Assembly: GCF_910592395.1 (NCBI RefSeq)
Contig: NC_088316.1
Span: 11,410,001-11,470,000, forward strand
Direction of reading: 5' to 3'
Origin: Lineus longissimus
Taxonomy: Eukaryota > Nemertea > Pilidiophora > Heteronemertea > Lineidae
Length of the DNA: 60,000 nt
A model generated the notes under the pieces. It was not told the origin of the DNA. It saw only the letters and a list, made by a program, of their open reading frames with translations, and did not search any database. The translations under genes were made by a program, and so were the position numbers. Of this stretch, positions 44,191 through 53,454 are shown one piece after another (positions within the stretch are counted from its first letter, which is position 1; each line of letters starts with the position of its first letter).

Positions 44191-44735
44191 TATGACAGGC
44201 TGTGACCCTTCTTTGAGCTTGATGTCATACTCAAAAGACAGTGTACCAACCTCATCGTTACTCAGAAACTTGTCATCTTTGATGACACTCATCAATGGTA
44301 ATGTTACCCTACGGACCAGATTTAACTGCTCACAGGCCTTGCATCCAATCAGTGATTTGCCCCTGTGGCACAATCACAAAGGAGACTTGAAATAGTTTGC
44401 CCCTGTGCTGGATTTGTAATCTACAGATACCCTCATTTTGGATGGGAGTGCCATTATAAGCAGTTAGATTTACACGATTGTGAAACACCTTTGGTTTGTT
44501 TTTCAGGCTTTTGAAGTCGTCCGTGGTAATCAAGTTGGCTTTAGTCCCAGTGTCCAATGTCCCCAGTGTCCAATGTCACTGGTAGCACTGTGTAGTTTAT
44601 CACCAGAGGCACAGTCCACTTGTCGTCGATAGCGACAGCATCAATCGGTTGCATCTGCGAGGACTGGTCATCCTTCACTGGTTGGTTTGGAATTGAACCA
44701 CAGTCGTCGTTGACATCCACTGCTCCTATGAACAC
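44191..44735 (-). pseudogene. Gypsy protease and linker, with 16-bp duplication
   Basis: The aspartic protease motif VTLDTG (near 44580) is followed by a tandem 16-base duplication (44546-44561 and 44562-44577) that repeats the DTG codons and shifts frame. Downstream: KANLITTDDFKSL, VFHNRVNLTAYNG, then another shift to SLIGCKACEQLNLVRRV and FEYDIKLKEGSQPVIHP. Gag and this region are separated by an in-frame TAG at about 44736. The enzyme would mature gag and pol. Confidence 0.65.
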
Positions 44736-45722
44736 CTATGGCTCGGCATTGACCTGTTGGTCCGGTTCATCATTTGTATTGACCGTTCCTATGAAAAGAT
44801 CTTCAAAGCCGACATCAGGCATCTCTGCATTGGCAGTGTGAACCACTGATACATTGGCTGGAGTTTTGCAAAACCTTGCAAAGTGGTTTGGTTTGTCACA
44901 CTTCCGACAGGTGGCATCATACGCTGGACACTTTTGTTTATCGTGCTCATGAGCTGTACCACACCTGGTACATAGTGCTGAACTTGGGGCAGTAGTTTTT
45001 TGTACTGAGTTCTTTTTGAACGGAGGACGACGTTTTTGTCCTTTATTACCGGTTCGTGGCTTCCCTCCACCACTAGCACCCTGTTGTTTGAAGTTCCTTC
45101 TGGGACCATTTACCATGCCAATTTCAGCAACATTGGGCTTGCTGGCAGCATGATCAGCAAGCACTTTCACATGTCTTTGAGCGGCCTCAACGCTCTTGCA
45201 GACCTTCACAGCCTTTTCAAGTGACAACTCAGACTCTCTGAGCAGTCTCTCCCTTATTTTCGAGTCAGCTATACCGAAAACTACTTGATCTCGTAGCATC
45301 GAATCTGCCAAGTCAGCGAAATTGCACGTCTTCGATTTTAATCGGAGGTCGGTGATGAACGAATCAAACGTCTCACCTTGCTTTTGAAGCCTCGACCTGA
45401 ACACGTAACGTTCGTATGTTTCGTTTTTCTTAGGGGAACAGTATTTAACGAATTGTTCGATGACCTTATCGTACTTTGCTCGGTCCGCATCTGACAATTC
45501 AAACGTGTTGAACAGGTCCATGGCCGGCTGGCCCGCTACCGTCAGGAGAACTGCGATTTTGCGTTGGTCGCTAAATCCGGCCCCATCTTCAGCCAACAGA
45601 TACATTTCAAACCTCTGTTTGAAGCTCCTCCAGTTGTGATCGACATTACCTTCAAGGGATAATGGATCTGGCTGCTTAATTACCTCCATTTCGTGGGTTT
45701 TTTCAGCAACTTCTGGTACCAT
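44736..45722 (-). CDS. Gypsy gag polyprotein with two zinc knuckles
   Basis: 328 codons, uninterrupted, from ATG at 45722. The first part has the retrotransposon gag core: NWRSFKQRFEMYLLAEDG, KIAVLLTVAGQPAMDLFNTF, RYVFRSRLQKQGETFDSFIT, DQVVFGIADSKIRERLLRE. A basic Gly/Lys stretch follows (GGKPRTGNKGQKRR), then two knuckles, CTRCGTAHEHDKQKC and CRKCDKPNHFARFC. It builds the particle and packages RNA. The A of ATG is the last base of the LTR and codons 1-5 overlap the primer-binding site; a downstream Met (residue 12) may be the real start. Confidence 0.78.
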   Translation of the reverse strand: MVPEVAEKTHEMEVIKQPDPLSLEGNVDHNWRSFKQRFEMYLLAEDGAGFSDQRKIAVLLTVAGQPAMDLFNTFELSDADRAKYDKVIEQFVKYCSPKKNETYERYVFRSRLQKQGETFDSFITDLRLKSKTCNFADLADSMLRDQVVFGIADSKIRERLLRESELSLEKAVKVCKSVEAAQRHVKVLADHAASKPNVAEIGMVNGPRRNFKQQGASGGGKPRTGNKGQKRRPPFKKNSVQKTTAPSSALCTRCGTAHEHDKQKCPAYDATCRKCDKPNHFARFCKTPANVSVVHTANAEMPDVGFEDLFIGTVNTNDEPDQQVNAEP

Positions 45723-45790
45723 GTAAGGTTCAAGACGGCAAGATTAGGAGACAATATGGCTGACGCCTTTATTGCGCAAGCGCAACTGTA
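45722..45790 (-). repeat. Partial 5' LTR of the gypsy element
   Basis: 69 bases matching the 3' LTR at 57849-57917: tgtaaggttcaagacgg, aagattaggagacaa, gctgacgcctttattgc (plus strand). It ends ...CTTACA on the minus strand and abuts the primer site. The outer ~29 bases are replaced by the repeat at 45791. Confidence 0.75.
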
Positions 45791-46145
45791 GCATTACGGT
45801 CCTGAGTCGTCTGTGTTGCAGCAGATCTCTACAGCTTCAGCGCTCTCTGCATCGCGGGATACAATATCCGCACAGCGCGCTCGGCATCCCGCGTCCTCTT
45901 CGTCGTTTCCCTCCAACAGCCTTAGGTTGTCATTCCATCAGAATCTCGGGAAGCTTTGCTGTTTCCATTCAAGACACGTGTCTAAACCAATTACGCTGCT
46001 GATCTCATCAGGGGGAAATGGGAAAGATAAGTCCAACAAGGGCATAGGAGAGTTGAAGAAATTGGGTTTTTATTCAGCATATTTTTTAGTCACGATTCCT
46101 TGGGCTAGGGCAAGATTTTACCCTCATGTTTTCCAAAGATCCAAA
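45791..46145. repeat. Dispersed repeat shared with 57143-57415
   Basis: Common words: cattacggtcctgagtcgtctgtg, gatacaatatccgc, cagcgcgctcggcatc, attcaagacacgtgtc, ccaattacgctgctgatct, ataggagagttg, attcagcatattttt. Contains gcgggatacaatatccgc, a short palindrome. Both copies lie beside gypsy LTR sequence in the same orientation, so it may be part of a related element's flank or LTR. Confidence 0.6.
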
Positions 46146-46244
46146 ACAGTTTGAAACTGTTGTGTATTACTAAAATAACCGACAAATATTGTGGTTTCAA
46201 TGTCATTTGGAGCTATTCGTGTTTTTTGACTTTCCGTTAACGAG

Positions 46245-46502
46245 GATGATGAGGACGGTGCCCTTAAGATAGTCAACTGTTACCAAGAGGCCAATCATCT
46301 TCTGCCTTGCGTGGTAGAGGAGTCCAACATGTTGAACCTCGCCCACGCCATGAAGACCGAAACGCCCTCACTGCCGCTGCGGGACATGCTCATCATGCTA
46401 AAGGATGTGGCCAAAGCCATGGGATCGTTGCATAAAACAGGTCTGATTGCTGGCAGTGTGACTGTAAATGAAGTTGGGTTAATTGTCTGCACCGGAAATG
46501 AG
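46245..46502 (+). CDS. Kinase-like exon lacking the HRD motif, host gene
   Basis: Phase-0 frame ending at a good donor, GAG|gtaaga. The acceptor is weak (ttaacgag, ends 46244) and may be misplaced. Segments: GALKIVNCYQEANHLLPCVV, EESNMLNLAHAMKTETPSLP, LRDMLIMLKDVAKAMGSLHK, TGLIAGSVTVNEVGLIVCTG. The order matches the hinge and helix E of a tyrosine-kinase-like domain. Where HRDLAARNVL would stand, the sequence reads IAGSVTVNEVGLI, so the catalytic loop is missing. It could be a pseudokinase exon or a decayed gene. The neighbouring exons were not found in the window. Confidence 0.45.
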
Positions 46503-47450
46503 GTAAGACAGGTTGATTCTATGAGGATTCATTTGACGACAGAGATTGTCCTTGTAAGCAACAGTTTCTGACAAAATGTGCTCCTCTCTAGATAGCCGTG
46601 CTGTGACCCACTGGACTGGCCATCACTTGACATCATAACGGGTTACTATCGGCAAAAGCAAGGTAGGTCAGAATAAGTTACAGTACACGAAGTTGCCAGT
46701 AGGGCCTTTTTAGTCTCACTATCGAAACTTTGTACCTACCGCTGAATCAAACACAAACTGAGTCATTTTAGGCTTTAAATTTACTTCCTGGTTTCTGCCT
46801 ATAGTTTCCCTTTAAGTGACGCATTTCATGAGGATCTCTGGTACTTTAAATTTTGTCGCATTTCATGAGACCTATGTTGCAGTGGCACAAGGGTGCTGCT
46901 ATCTTAAAATCGAGTGTTTCCTTGAATAGCGGTACGCCACGATCAGTTGTTTCCCCAAGTCGAAATGTTGGATACGGGCAGCTAGCGGTGTGCATTGAAA
47001 AATACTCTCAAACTAGGGTTGTATAGCAACAATGCATTTAAAGCAAGTGATGACATACAATGTAAAATCAGCATCCCCATGTTCAGGCGTGAAACAAACG
47101 TTGATTCCGCACGATTTGAAAGAAAATATCCAGGATTTCGGCAACCTATGCAAGCGACTCTTACGTCAACACACCATGAACAAAAAACAGCATTGACGGT
47201 GTTATATGGGATCAGGTTTTGTTCACTGTGATAGGATATATCCATTGAGTGCGTCGTTTTAAGAGTTGACCATTGGTAAATGTAAAAAATTGCAAATAGC
47301 CGCTCGTTTTCTTTCACTTCATATTTTAGCAAGAGTATTTCTGCTTCAAAACTTGGAGTAAACATAATGAAACTACGGGGAGTGCGCTCTTTCTGTAGTG
47401 TAGACTGACCTCGCTACCTCTTTATGCCCGTTTTCCTTGCTTTGAAGGTG
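46503..47450. other. No further exon found
   Basis: Possibly an intron of the kinase-like gene. The ctccaagttttgaa / aaactacggggagtgcg stretch at 47330-47390 is repeated in inverted form at 48178-48240 (cacgccccgtagtttcattatgtttactccaag), a foldback pair about 850 bases apart. Confidence 0.4.
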
Positions 47451-47513
47451 TGTTAATTATGGTTCCCGATCCAGTAAGATCGGGAACCATATTGTTTCTG
47501 GTCATGGTGTCTG

Positions 47514-47544
<31 letters not shown>

Positions 47545-48245
47545 CCGTCCGTCACGCCTTCATATCTTATCTCTCTCTCAACAGCTGCAGCTCTGGAAAC
47601 ATGTCGTACCCCCAGGTTTGTCAACCCTGCCAATAGAGTGGAACTTATAATAAGAGCATTAACTTTGCTTTGTTCATCAATTAGGCCTACCCATTTTGTC
47701 AGTTAAAATTCAGTTACTTAAAATTCAAAACATTGATGATGAAATCAACACCAACTTTGCTGCCCTTATGGAAATCTTGTGTTCAAAACAAGCATATTCC
47801 TGGTTGCCAATGGACAAGTACTTTTAATTTCCCTCGGGCCCCCCCCCCCCCCCCCCCCCCCTCAACACTACCACCACTGGTAAATCAAGGCCATCCAGAT
47901 GCTATACCTAACAAACATAGTGGGACACACTGTAAAAACATGCTCTTGTCTTGTACTTCTCTCAGAATACAAGGACAACCGAAGCTGGTATTGTTGTTAT
48001 TGAATATAACTACGTGGGAACCATATGACATTCACAATGTCTTCTTGTTGCTCCAGGATTTTGAGCACATGTTGAAGGATTTTGTCAGAAACTGAAATTC
48101 TATGAGCAACTAGAACTTCTTCAAAACATGGTGAATGTACATTTCAAGGGTTTCAGTCCATTCTGTAATAAGCAAAGAACGCACGCCCCGTAGTTTCATT
48201 ATGTTTACTCCAAGTTTTGAAGGAGAAATACTCTTGCTAAAATTT
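47330..48245. repeat. Inverted repeat pair enclosing a microsatellite-hairpin terminus
   Basis: Left arm about 47325-47392 (agcaagagtatttctgcttc...aacataatgaaactacggggagtgcg) and right arm about 48178-48243 (cgcacgccccgtagtttcat...ggagaaatactcttgct). Arms are about 65 bases. The inside includes the hairpin at 47459 and a C-run at about 47838-47860. Probably another TIR element. Confidence 0.55.
47459..47562 (-). mobile_element. Hairpin-microsatellite terminus, reverse orientation
   Basis: Perfect hairpin ATGGTTCCCGATC-cagtaa-GATCGGGAACCAT (47459-47490), then ctggtcatggtgtctg, a (TG)n tract (47511-47544) and ccgtccgtcacgcc. This is the order at 20.4 kb read backwards, with a different stem sequence. 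Confidence 0.55.
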
Positions 48246-48717
48246 GAAGTGGAAGAAAACAAGCTGCAATTTGCAATGTTTTACATTTAACCATGGTTAA
48301 CCCTTAAAAACTGTTTGAGACTTGCTTTGGACGAGTAATTATCAAGTTAGATTATCGACTAGACTCGATGTCGCACCACTAGATTCATTGTGTAAGCTCG
48401 ATATCTTAATTTCAATTTTACATACCTCCAATAAGAATTTAATGGGCGTTATGATGCTAACCTTACCGACAGGTTCTTGCTATTAGGATGTTGTAACTGG
48501 TAATTTCCAATACAACTTCAATGTGCAACACATATTTCTTTCTAACGGGAGAACACGGCTTACACACGACATATGAGATGATATTCATAGGGTGTGTACG
48601 CACATCTTCTTCAGTTTTATCAATACAAGTATATGTACTGAAAATATAGATCCAGAAGTATTAAGGTAGCAGGAAGGGTTGGGCGTTTGTGGTTTCTGAG
48701 TCTGAGGGGGTTGGTGT
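48246..48717. other. No gene seen
   Basis: AT-rich DNA without exon signals. Confidence 0.3.
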
Positions 48718-48781
48718 CTGTTGACTGTGCTTTAAGAGAGACTAGGCATGGCGCCAGTCTCTCTTAAAGCACAGTCAACAG
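48718..48781. repeat. 25-bp perfect hairpin, with half repeated downstream
   Basis: TGTTGACTGTGCTTTAAGAG(AGACT) pairs with its full complement across the loop aggcatggcgcc. The loop plus right arm (aggcatggcgccagtctctcttaaagcacagtcaacaggcatttggtct) recur at 49101-49150. The block between (48782-49100) may be a duplicated or captured piece. Confidence 0.8.
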
Positions 48782-49394
48782 GCATTTGGTCTCAGTATTT
48801 GGGTTTTGATTGCCATGACTGTACCCCTGTAAAAGTCAGAGGAGGAGAAGTTTGGAATGATGAAAGCATTGAAGAAGAAGAAATGTTATTATATATTGAG
48901 GAAAGCAAAATTTATTATGAGACTAGAAGGCAGTGTCCTGACTTGATTATTTTGAAAATGGCAGTCTGAACACATTAAAAGGTGGAACATGGCATTTTAT
49001 CGACTTTGAAGTGTTCCGCAGTTAAAGGGAGACTATAGGCAGCAGCTAGGTAGGCAAGATAAAGTCATACAAATTTGCCAATAGGGGTCAGTCATATCTC
49101 TAGGCATGGCGCCAGTCTCTCTTAAAGCACAGTCAACAGGCATTTGGTCTTAGTATTTGGGTACAGAATCAAGGCAGCTCAGAGAGCAATGATTGAACGA
49201 TGCTGTGGACAAGTCCAAGGATACTGCATCAGTCACGACCAACTTCTCATCAGAAAGCGTCACCACCAGCATATTCAATGTTCAGTTCCAACCTGTACCA
49301 GTCCAATGCACGCCTGTCATGGTCAGCAGTGGTCAGCTTAGCGCGATATGGAACATTCTTCCGAAACTCAAGCGAGGGAAGTCTGCTCATTAGC

Positions 49395-49609
49395 CTATCT
49401 CGCGCACTGCTCCTTCTTGTCAAACATCGTAGTGAAATCGTGGTACAGTGGGGCGTCCTCGAGGATTGCAGCTGGTCGGACAGACGTGAGGTGGAATGTG
49501 GGCGGCTGCACTTCTTCGTTGATGTGCGATGGCAGATAGCACAGTTGTTGCGTTGCATGACAGCTGAAAGTGAATGTGATATCATAGAACTGAGGCGTTT
49601 GCAATGAGA
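49395..49609 (-). CDS. Exon-like block, unknown protein
   Basis: Minus strand: acceptor cacctatag (ends at 49610), then 71 codons to TAG at 49395. It reads SLQTPQFYDITFTFSCHATQ, QLCYLPSHINEEVQPPTFHL, RPAAILEDAPLYHDFTTMFD, KKEQCAR. Composition and the splice site look genuine. Two Cys (SCH, QLC) could pair in an extracellular domain. I do not recognise the family. A partial second copy at 50888-51018 keeps DFTTMFD-KEQCAR, with the stop replaced by Tyr. It could belong to the minus-strand gene at 51621-53225 or to a repeat. Confidence 0.4.
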
Positions 49610-49828
49610 CTATAGGTGAAGTAGAAGCAAGGAGTGAAATGGGCCATCTTCCAGTGACTAATATACAGAGTAAGGGCACTGGGTGTTGTTAGATTCAGCA
49701 TTGAATGTATTCCTCGTACAAGCGTGAATAGTGTGGACATACAGTGAGAGGTGAGAGACCCCTATTGACTACTTCTTGTAACTTTATCTTGGATATTATA
49801 TTAGTACATGTGTATTGAACTTCTAGCC

Positions 49829-49957
49829 ATGGATTATGAAGAAATTGAAGTTGTAGGCATGGAATATGAAAAATTATTCAACGTTGAAAGACATTATTCC
49901 ATGAGGCTTTGCCGTGATCGCAAAGGACGCGACACGATTGGTTCACATGCTAATGAG
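49829..49957 (+). CDS. Possible small first exon
   Basis: ATG at 49829 in an ideal context (gccATGG), 43 codons, then GAG|gtatga. Reads MDYEEIEVVGMEYEKLFNVE, RHYSMRLCRDRKGRDTIGSH, ANE. Acidic and charged; no family recognised. The frame closes at TGA just after the donor, so splicing would be needed. No partner exon was identified. Confidence 0.3.
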
Positions 49958-50887
49958 GTATGATAATGATAATTACCTCTATAATGCTACTTGGATAGCG
50001 ACTGTGTCGTTGATTGCAACAGTGGTCTATGTCAATGTGTGCCTGTAATGTCAATGAAGTATGATGAGGTGATGACGATAGTGCAATTGACTAGGTGGCG
50101 CATTTTAGAATCAGCAGTGAGCACTGTGTGTAACATGGTGGAGGCAGCGGAGATAATAACTGTGTCGAAAGTATTGTTATAGGGCCTTCCCCTAGGCCCA
50201 TGGGGTTAAATTTACAATCCACGATTGAAAAGATGTAGTTTGATCGCATTCAACTATAAATCCATTGAACCGTTGTGTTCCTTGGCTTTAGTCAACCGAT
50301 GACCTTTTGTTGGGCCATGATCGGGGATTGTAAACTGTAAATGTATTATGGACTGGGAGACGGGGGAAACACAAGTGAAATAGACCAAAACAAGTGATTT
50401 TGGGGCTTTGGTTTAGACGCATGCCCCACATGCGCCATGCGGGATTATGCGGGATTATACGGTTCATGTGAACTTGTTGACATCTACATGATCTAGTGCC
50501 GTTATTGGTGATGGTACATGGTAGGCCTAATCATCATGGCAATATGTTTCAGGAAAAGCTCGGAGTAAAATGAACTGCCGATGAATAATGATGTTGTTCA
50601 TGTTTACCATGTTTACTATACATAGCCATAGGGTATGCACTGGCCAGTGCACTTTCTGCACGTCGTCATGGTCATGTTACATGTTAGTCATGTACGTGAT
50701 ACCTTGCATATTTTGTTTTTTGAATGCGCATGCTTTTTGGGCAAAATCACTTGTACCAACACTAATGAATAATGTCTTCTTATCCCTATGACTCCATACA
50801 CAGTGAGGGCATTGTCCCATTCTCATCAAATGGTAACTTATTGTACCGTATTAGGGTGGAAGTTGGGGAGCAGATACCTACCGCTGC
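49958..50887. other. No gene seen
   Basis: Short frames only; taggcctaatcatcatgg at about 50521. Confidence 0.3.
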
Positions 50888-51018
50888 ACGCCTGTCATAA
50901 TCAGCAGTGATGAGCTTAGCGCGATATGGAACATTCTTCAGAAACTCAAGCGAGGGAAGTCTGCTCATTAGCATATCTCGCGCACTGCTCCTTATTGTCA
51001 AACATCGTAGTGAAATCG
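50888..51018 (-). pseudogene. Partial copy of the 49395-49609 block
   Basis: About 90% identical by eye to 49312-49443 (agcttagcgcgatatggaaca, ctcaagcgagggaagtctgctc, tctcgcgcactgctcct). Coding part reads DFTTMFDNKEQCARYANEQT. Homology stops at 51018, where the hairpin aacgtctggctttgcgccagacgtt (51026-51050) begins. Confidence 0.55.
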
Positions 51019-51620
51019 TAATGGAAAACGTCTGGCTTTGCGCCAGACGTTGAGACTAATAAGTGAAGAACTAGTAGGTAAAGAATTTCTACTTGCGCGA
51101 GACTGCTCTGATAAAATTATCATTGCAGAGACTACGGTGACGTACACATATATTTTTTACAATCAAAAATGCCCTCAAAAGACGACATGGAATGATTATT
51201 TTATTGATATTTCCTACTATATACCTTCCAATTATCACTTTATACAAATAGATCGGCGTTAGGTCGCATGCTTTTCTTTCCTGGTGACACTATAAAGCAA
51301 AATAGTTGCAACCCCGTAAATGCGCTATAAGTCCAATAATAAGTGACGGTGACCCGTTATAAATGTTTCGCCAGCTTCGCTTTTTTGCCGCTACGCGGCG
51401 CGTTGGGCCCTTGCGTCTAGAGGATTCGTAATCCACCAAGGAAACAAACATTTTGAAAATTCTATTTTCCTGAAATCTTCGCGTAACACAAAAACGAAGA
51501 GGCGTGAAAATTCCTTGACGGTTTACAATTACTATTTCACATTCTCCTCAAACACAACACAATATAGTAGAACCGCCTTGTCACGCTACTATTACATGTA
51601 CTGCGCGGAGTATGTTTATT
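51019..51620. other. Hairpins, no gene
   Basis: aacgtctggc-tttgc-gccagacgtt at 51026-51050 is a perfect stem of 10. ttgccgctacgcggcgcgttgggccc at 51386-51411 is GC-rich. Nothing coding. Confidence 0.4.
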
Positions 51621-51859
51621 TCATTGTCTAGACGCGTAAATTGGTTTTGCAAGGGCAGGTTGTGTGATCATGGTCTTGATGGCCAAGTATAAGTGACAAA
51701 GCCTTGTGGAGGTATCATAACTAAATCCGTTGAACGTGGAATGGTTGATACAGGCTTGCAAACACACCATCTTTCTGCTGCACGTCTCCGATTGCATGAG
51801 TCGGGTCGCGGTGGTAGTTGGGTTGAAAAGTTTCAAGAAGTATTGTTGGCAACCGAGAA
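51621..51859 (-). CDS. Host gene exon 3: PAN/apple-like domain, C-terminus
   Basis: Acceptor cttactttcag, exon from 51859, stop at 51621-51623. Reads LGCQQYFLKLFNPTTTATRL, MQSETCSRKMVCLQACINHS, TFNGFSYDTSTRLCHLYLAI, ending YASRQ. The C...C-x3-C...F-x-G-F-x-Y...C-x-L spacing is that of a short PAN/apple module, which mediates protein or carbohydrate binding outside the cell. It starts with the last two bases of a codon; the exon upstream can end with one base (G|gttagg), so the phases fit. No membrane anchor follows, suggesting a secreted product. Confidence 0.5.
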
Positions 51860-52157
51860 CTGAAAGTAAGATAAGACGTGCAGTTTACAAACTACTAAGC
51901 TTTACTTAGATTTACCAGTATATTCTCCATATTAGTACTGTAAACTTGGCTGTATCTGGTATGTCGCGTTGTTCATTTGAACCAACACATCTTTCCCGAA
52001 GCTGAAGGACTATACACGTTCAACCGCATCTCCGTTTTCGTAGTTTTTAGCCCAATTCTCCTGCATTAAACAGGTCTGTTGTATCACCACATGTATTGGC
52101 AGGGGCCACGTTGTTCAATAGGCGACAGTGCTGCCGTTTGTGCTAACAGGTCCTAAC

Positions 52158-52383
52158 CTTTCATGCCTTTCCCTCGAACATCTCTAACTACAATCGCCCT
52201 TAGGGCTACCTTCCTGCCACCAGCATAACCTTTAATGTATATCCTTTTTGATGAGAGAAAATAGCTACTGAACTTCGCTGTATAAATCGCCCGCCAATCG
52301 TTCGCGGAGAGGCCTTCCTGAATTGCCAAACCGTGAGGCAACCTTTTATCACTGTGATAACCAATGAGATCACCAGCTTGGAC
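52158..52383 (-). CDS. Host gene exon 2, extracellular module
   Basis: Acceptor tgtctttacag, exon starts GTCCAAGCTGG at 52383 in phase 0. Reads VQAGDLIGYHSDKRLPHGLA, IQEGLSANDWRAIYTAKFSS, KRIYIKGYAGGRKVALRAIV. The VQAGDLIG(Y/W)H pattern recurs in a beta-rich domain of invertebrate secreted proteins that I cannot name. The frame would stop at TAG 52153, or splice at G|gttagg after 52158 into exon 3 in matching phase. I annotate the spliced version. The donor is weak. Confidence 0.5.
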
Positions 52384-52920
52384 CTGTAAAGACATAACAG
52401 CTTTTCGCAGTACAAACACGAGTAGGCAGGGCTGTGAAACGGAGGTAAGTACCCCTCGCCCAACACACACACGGCGCACAGGGCAACTGGATCGCCATGG
52501 AAAGTTGACATTGATATTGCTGATTTGCTCACACTATCATGCGATTGGATTCTGTCTCAAGCGCTGCATCTTCTTATGTTGTTCCTTTAACTCTATACTC
52601 TACCGTTAGTTACCAACGACAAGCCTTTTACTATTTTTTAGTAGAGTGCGGGTAGCTTACAAAGGGTGTATTAAAATCAAAGGAAAATTTATGGCTAGAG
52701 AGACCAATTACATGTACACGAAACTGTCATTGGTCGTGGCAAGAGGACACATAAGAAGCAGGCGTATTTTTTGGGCGTAAGCCATGCAAGAGACCGATTA
52801 AGCAATAGCTCGACATGAAATTCGTGAGTGACAGTAATTCCTGCTGCAGTGGAAAGCAAGTCATACCGTCGATGCTACAGGCAGACTATACTAAGTATTC
52901 AGAATTATGTAGACAGTTAC

Positions 52921-53225
52921 CTTGAAAGGTTTCGAAAATGATGTCTTATTTCCGATCGTAGAGTTTGTAACCTCTGTTGAATGGACCAGGTCGAACGTCT
53001 TTGCAACCCCAGGGACGGGTCTGAATATATCCACATAGTACTTTTCGCTGTTGAATCTGTTGTACAGTTGCCATCCGATAACATATCCTTCTTCTTTGAA
53101 CGTGTATGAAGCGGCCAAATGGATGTTGAGCCAACTGCTGTAGCTGCGGGTGAGAGCAGTCGGTTCGAGTCCCTGAAGATACACATCCTTGCAGTTTGGG
53201 ACCACAGCGACAGTTGGAAAAATGT
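52921..53225 (-). CDS. Host gene exon 1 of those visible, extracellular module
   Basis: Acceptor tttcctgcttttag and donor TTCAAG|gtaact. 101 full codons plus two bases: FPTVAVVPNCKDVYLQGLEP, WLNIHLAASYTFKEEGYVIG, WQLYNRFNSEKYYVDIFRPV, EVTNSTIGNKTSFSKPFK. Pattern GYVIGWQLY...YYVDIFRP is the first half of the module continued in exon 2. The exon end is phase 0, as is the start of exon 2. NST and NKT are N-glycosylation sites, fitting an extracellular product. Upstream exons are not identified; the LINE at 53455 lies in what would be the upstream intron, in antisense. Confidence 0.55.
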
Positions 53226-53454
53226 CTAAAAGCAGGAAACACAATGAGGTAATAAAAACTATTGGGTCAATCGTAATTCCACTCTGGCGTCTTGACAAAC
53301 TCGTGATTTCTTCATTAGCATTCCACATCTTTGCTAAAATATCTAATGCAATAAAATGGCCCCCTCTCCAAATTGTACTTCGATAAATGGATCGTGTATT
53401 TCAGAACAAATCTATTCCGGTAAGAAAAGTGATTAATTTGATCCGGTATTAGAG

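Larger units (their letters stand above)
42533..45790 (-). mobile_element. Mag-like Ty3/gypsy element, 5' part (LTR to integrase zinc finger)
   Basis: On the minus strand: partial 5' LTR (45790-45722), primer site TGGTACCAGAAGTTGC, gag, protease, RT, RNase H, then the integrase HHCC finger, where it is cut. Two gag zinc knuckles and a very short LTR point to the Mag lineage. At least three frameshifts and a stop break the pol reading. The missing integrase core and 3' LTR are exactly what is present at 59045-57849. Confidence 0.75.
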
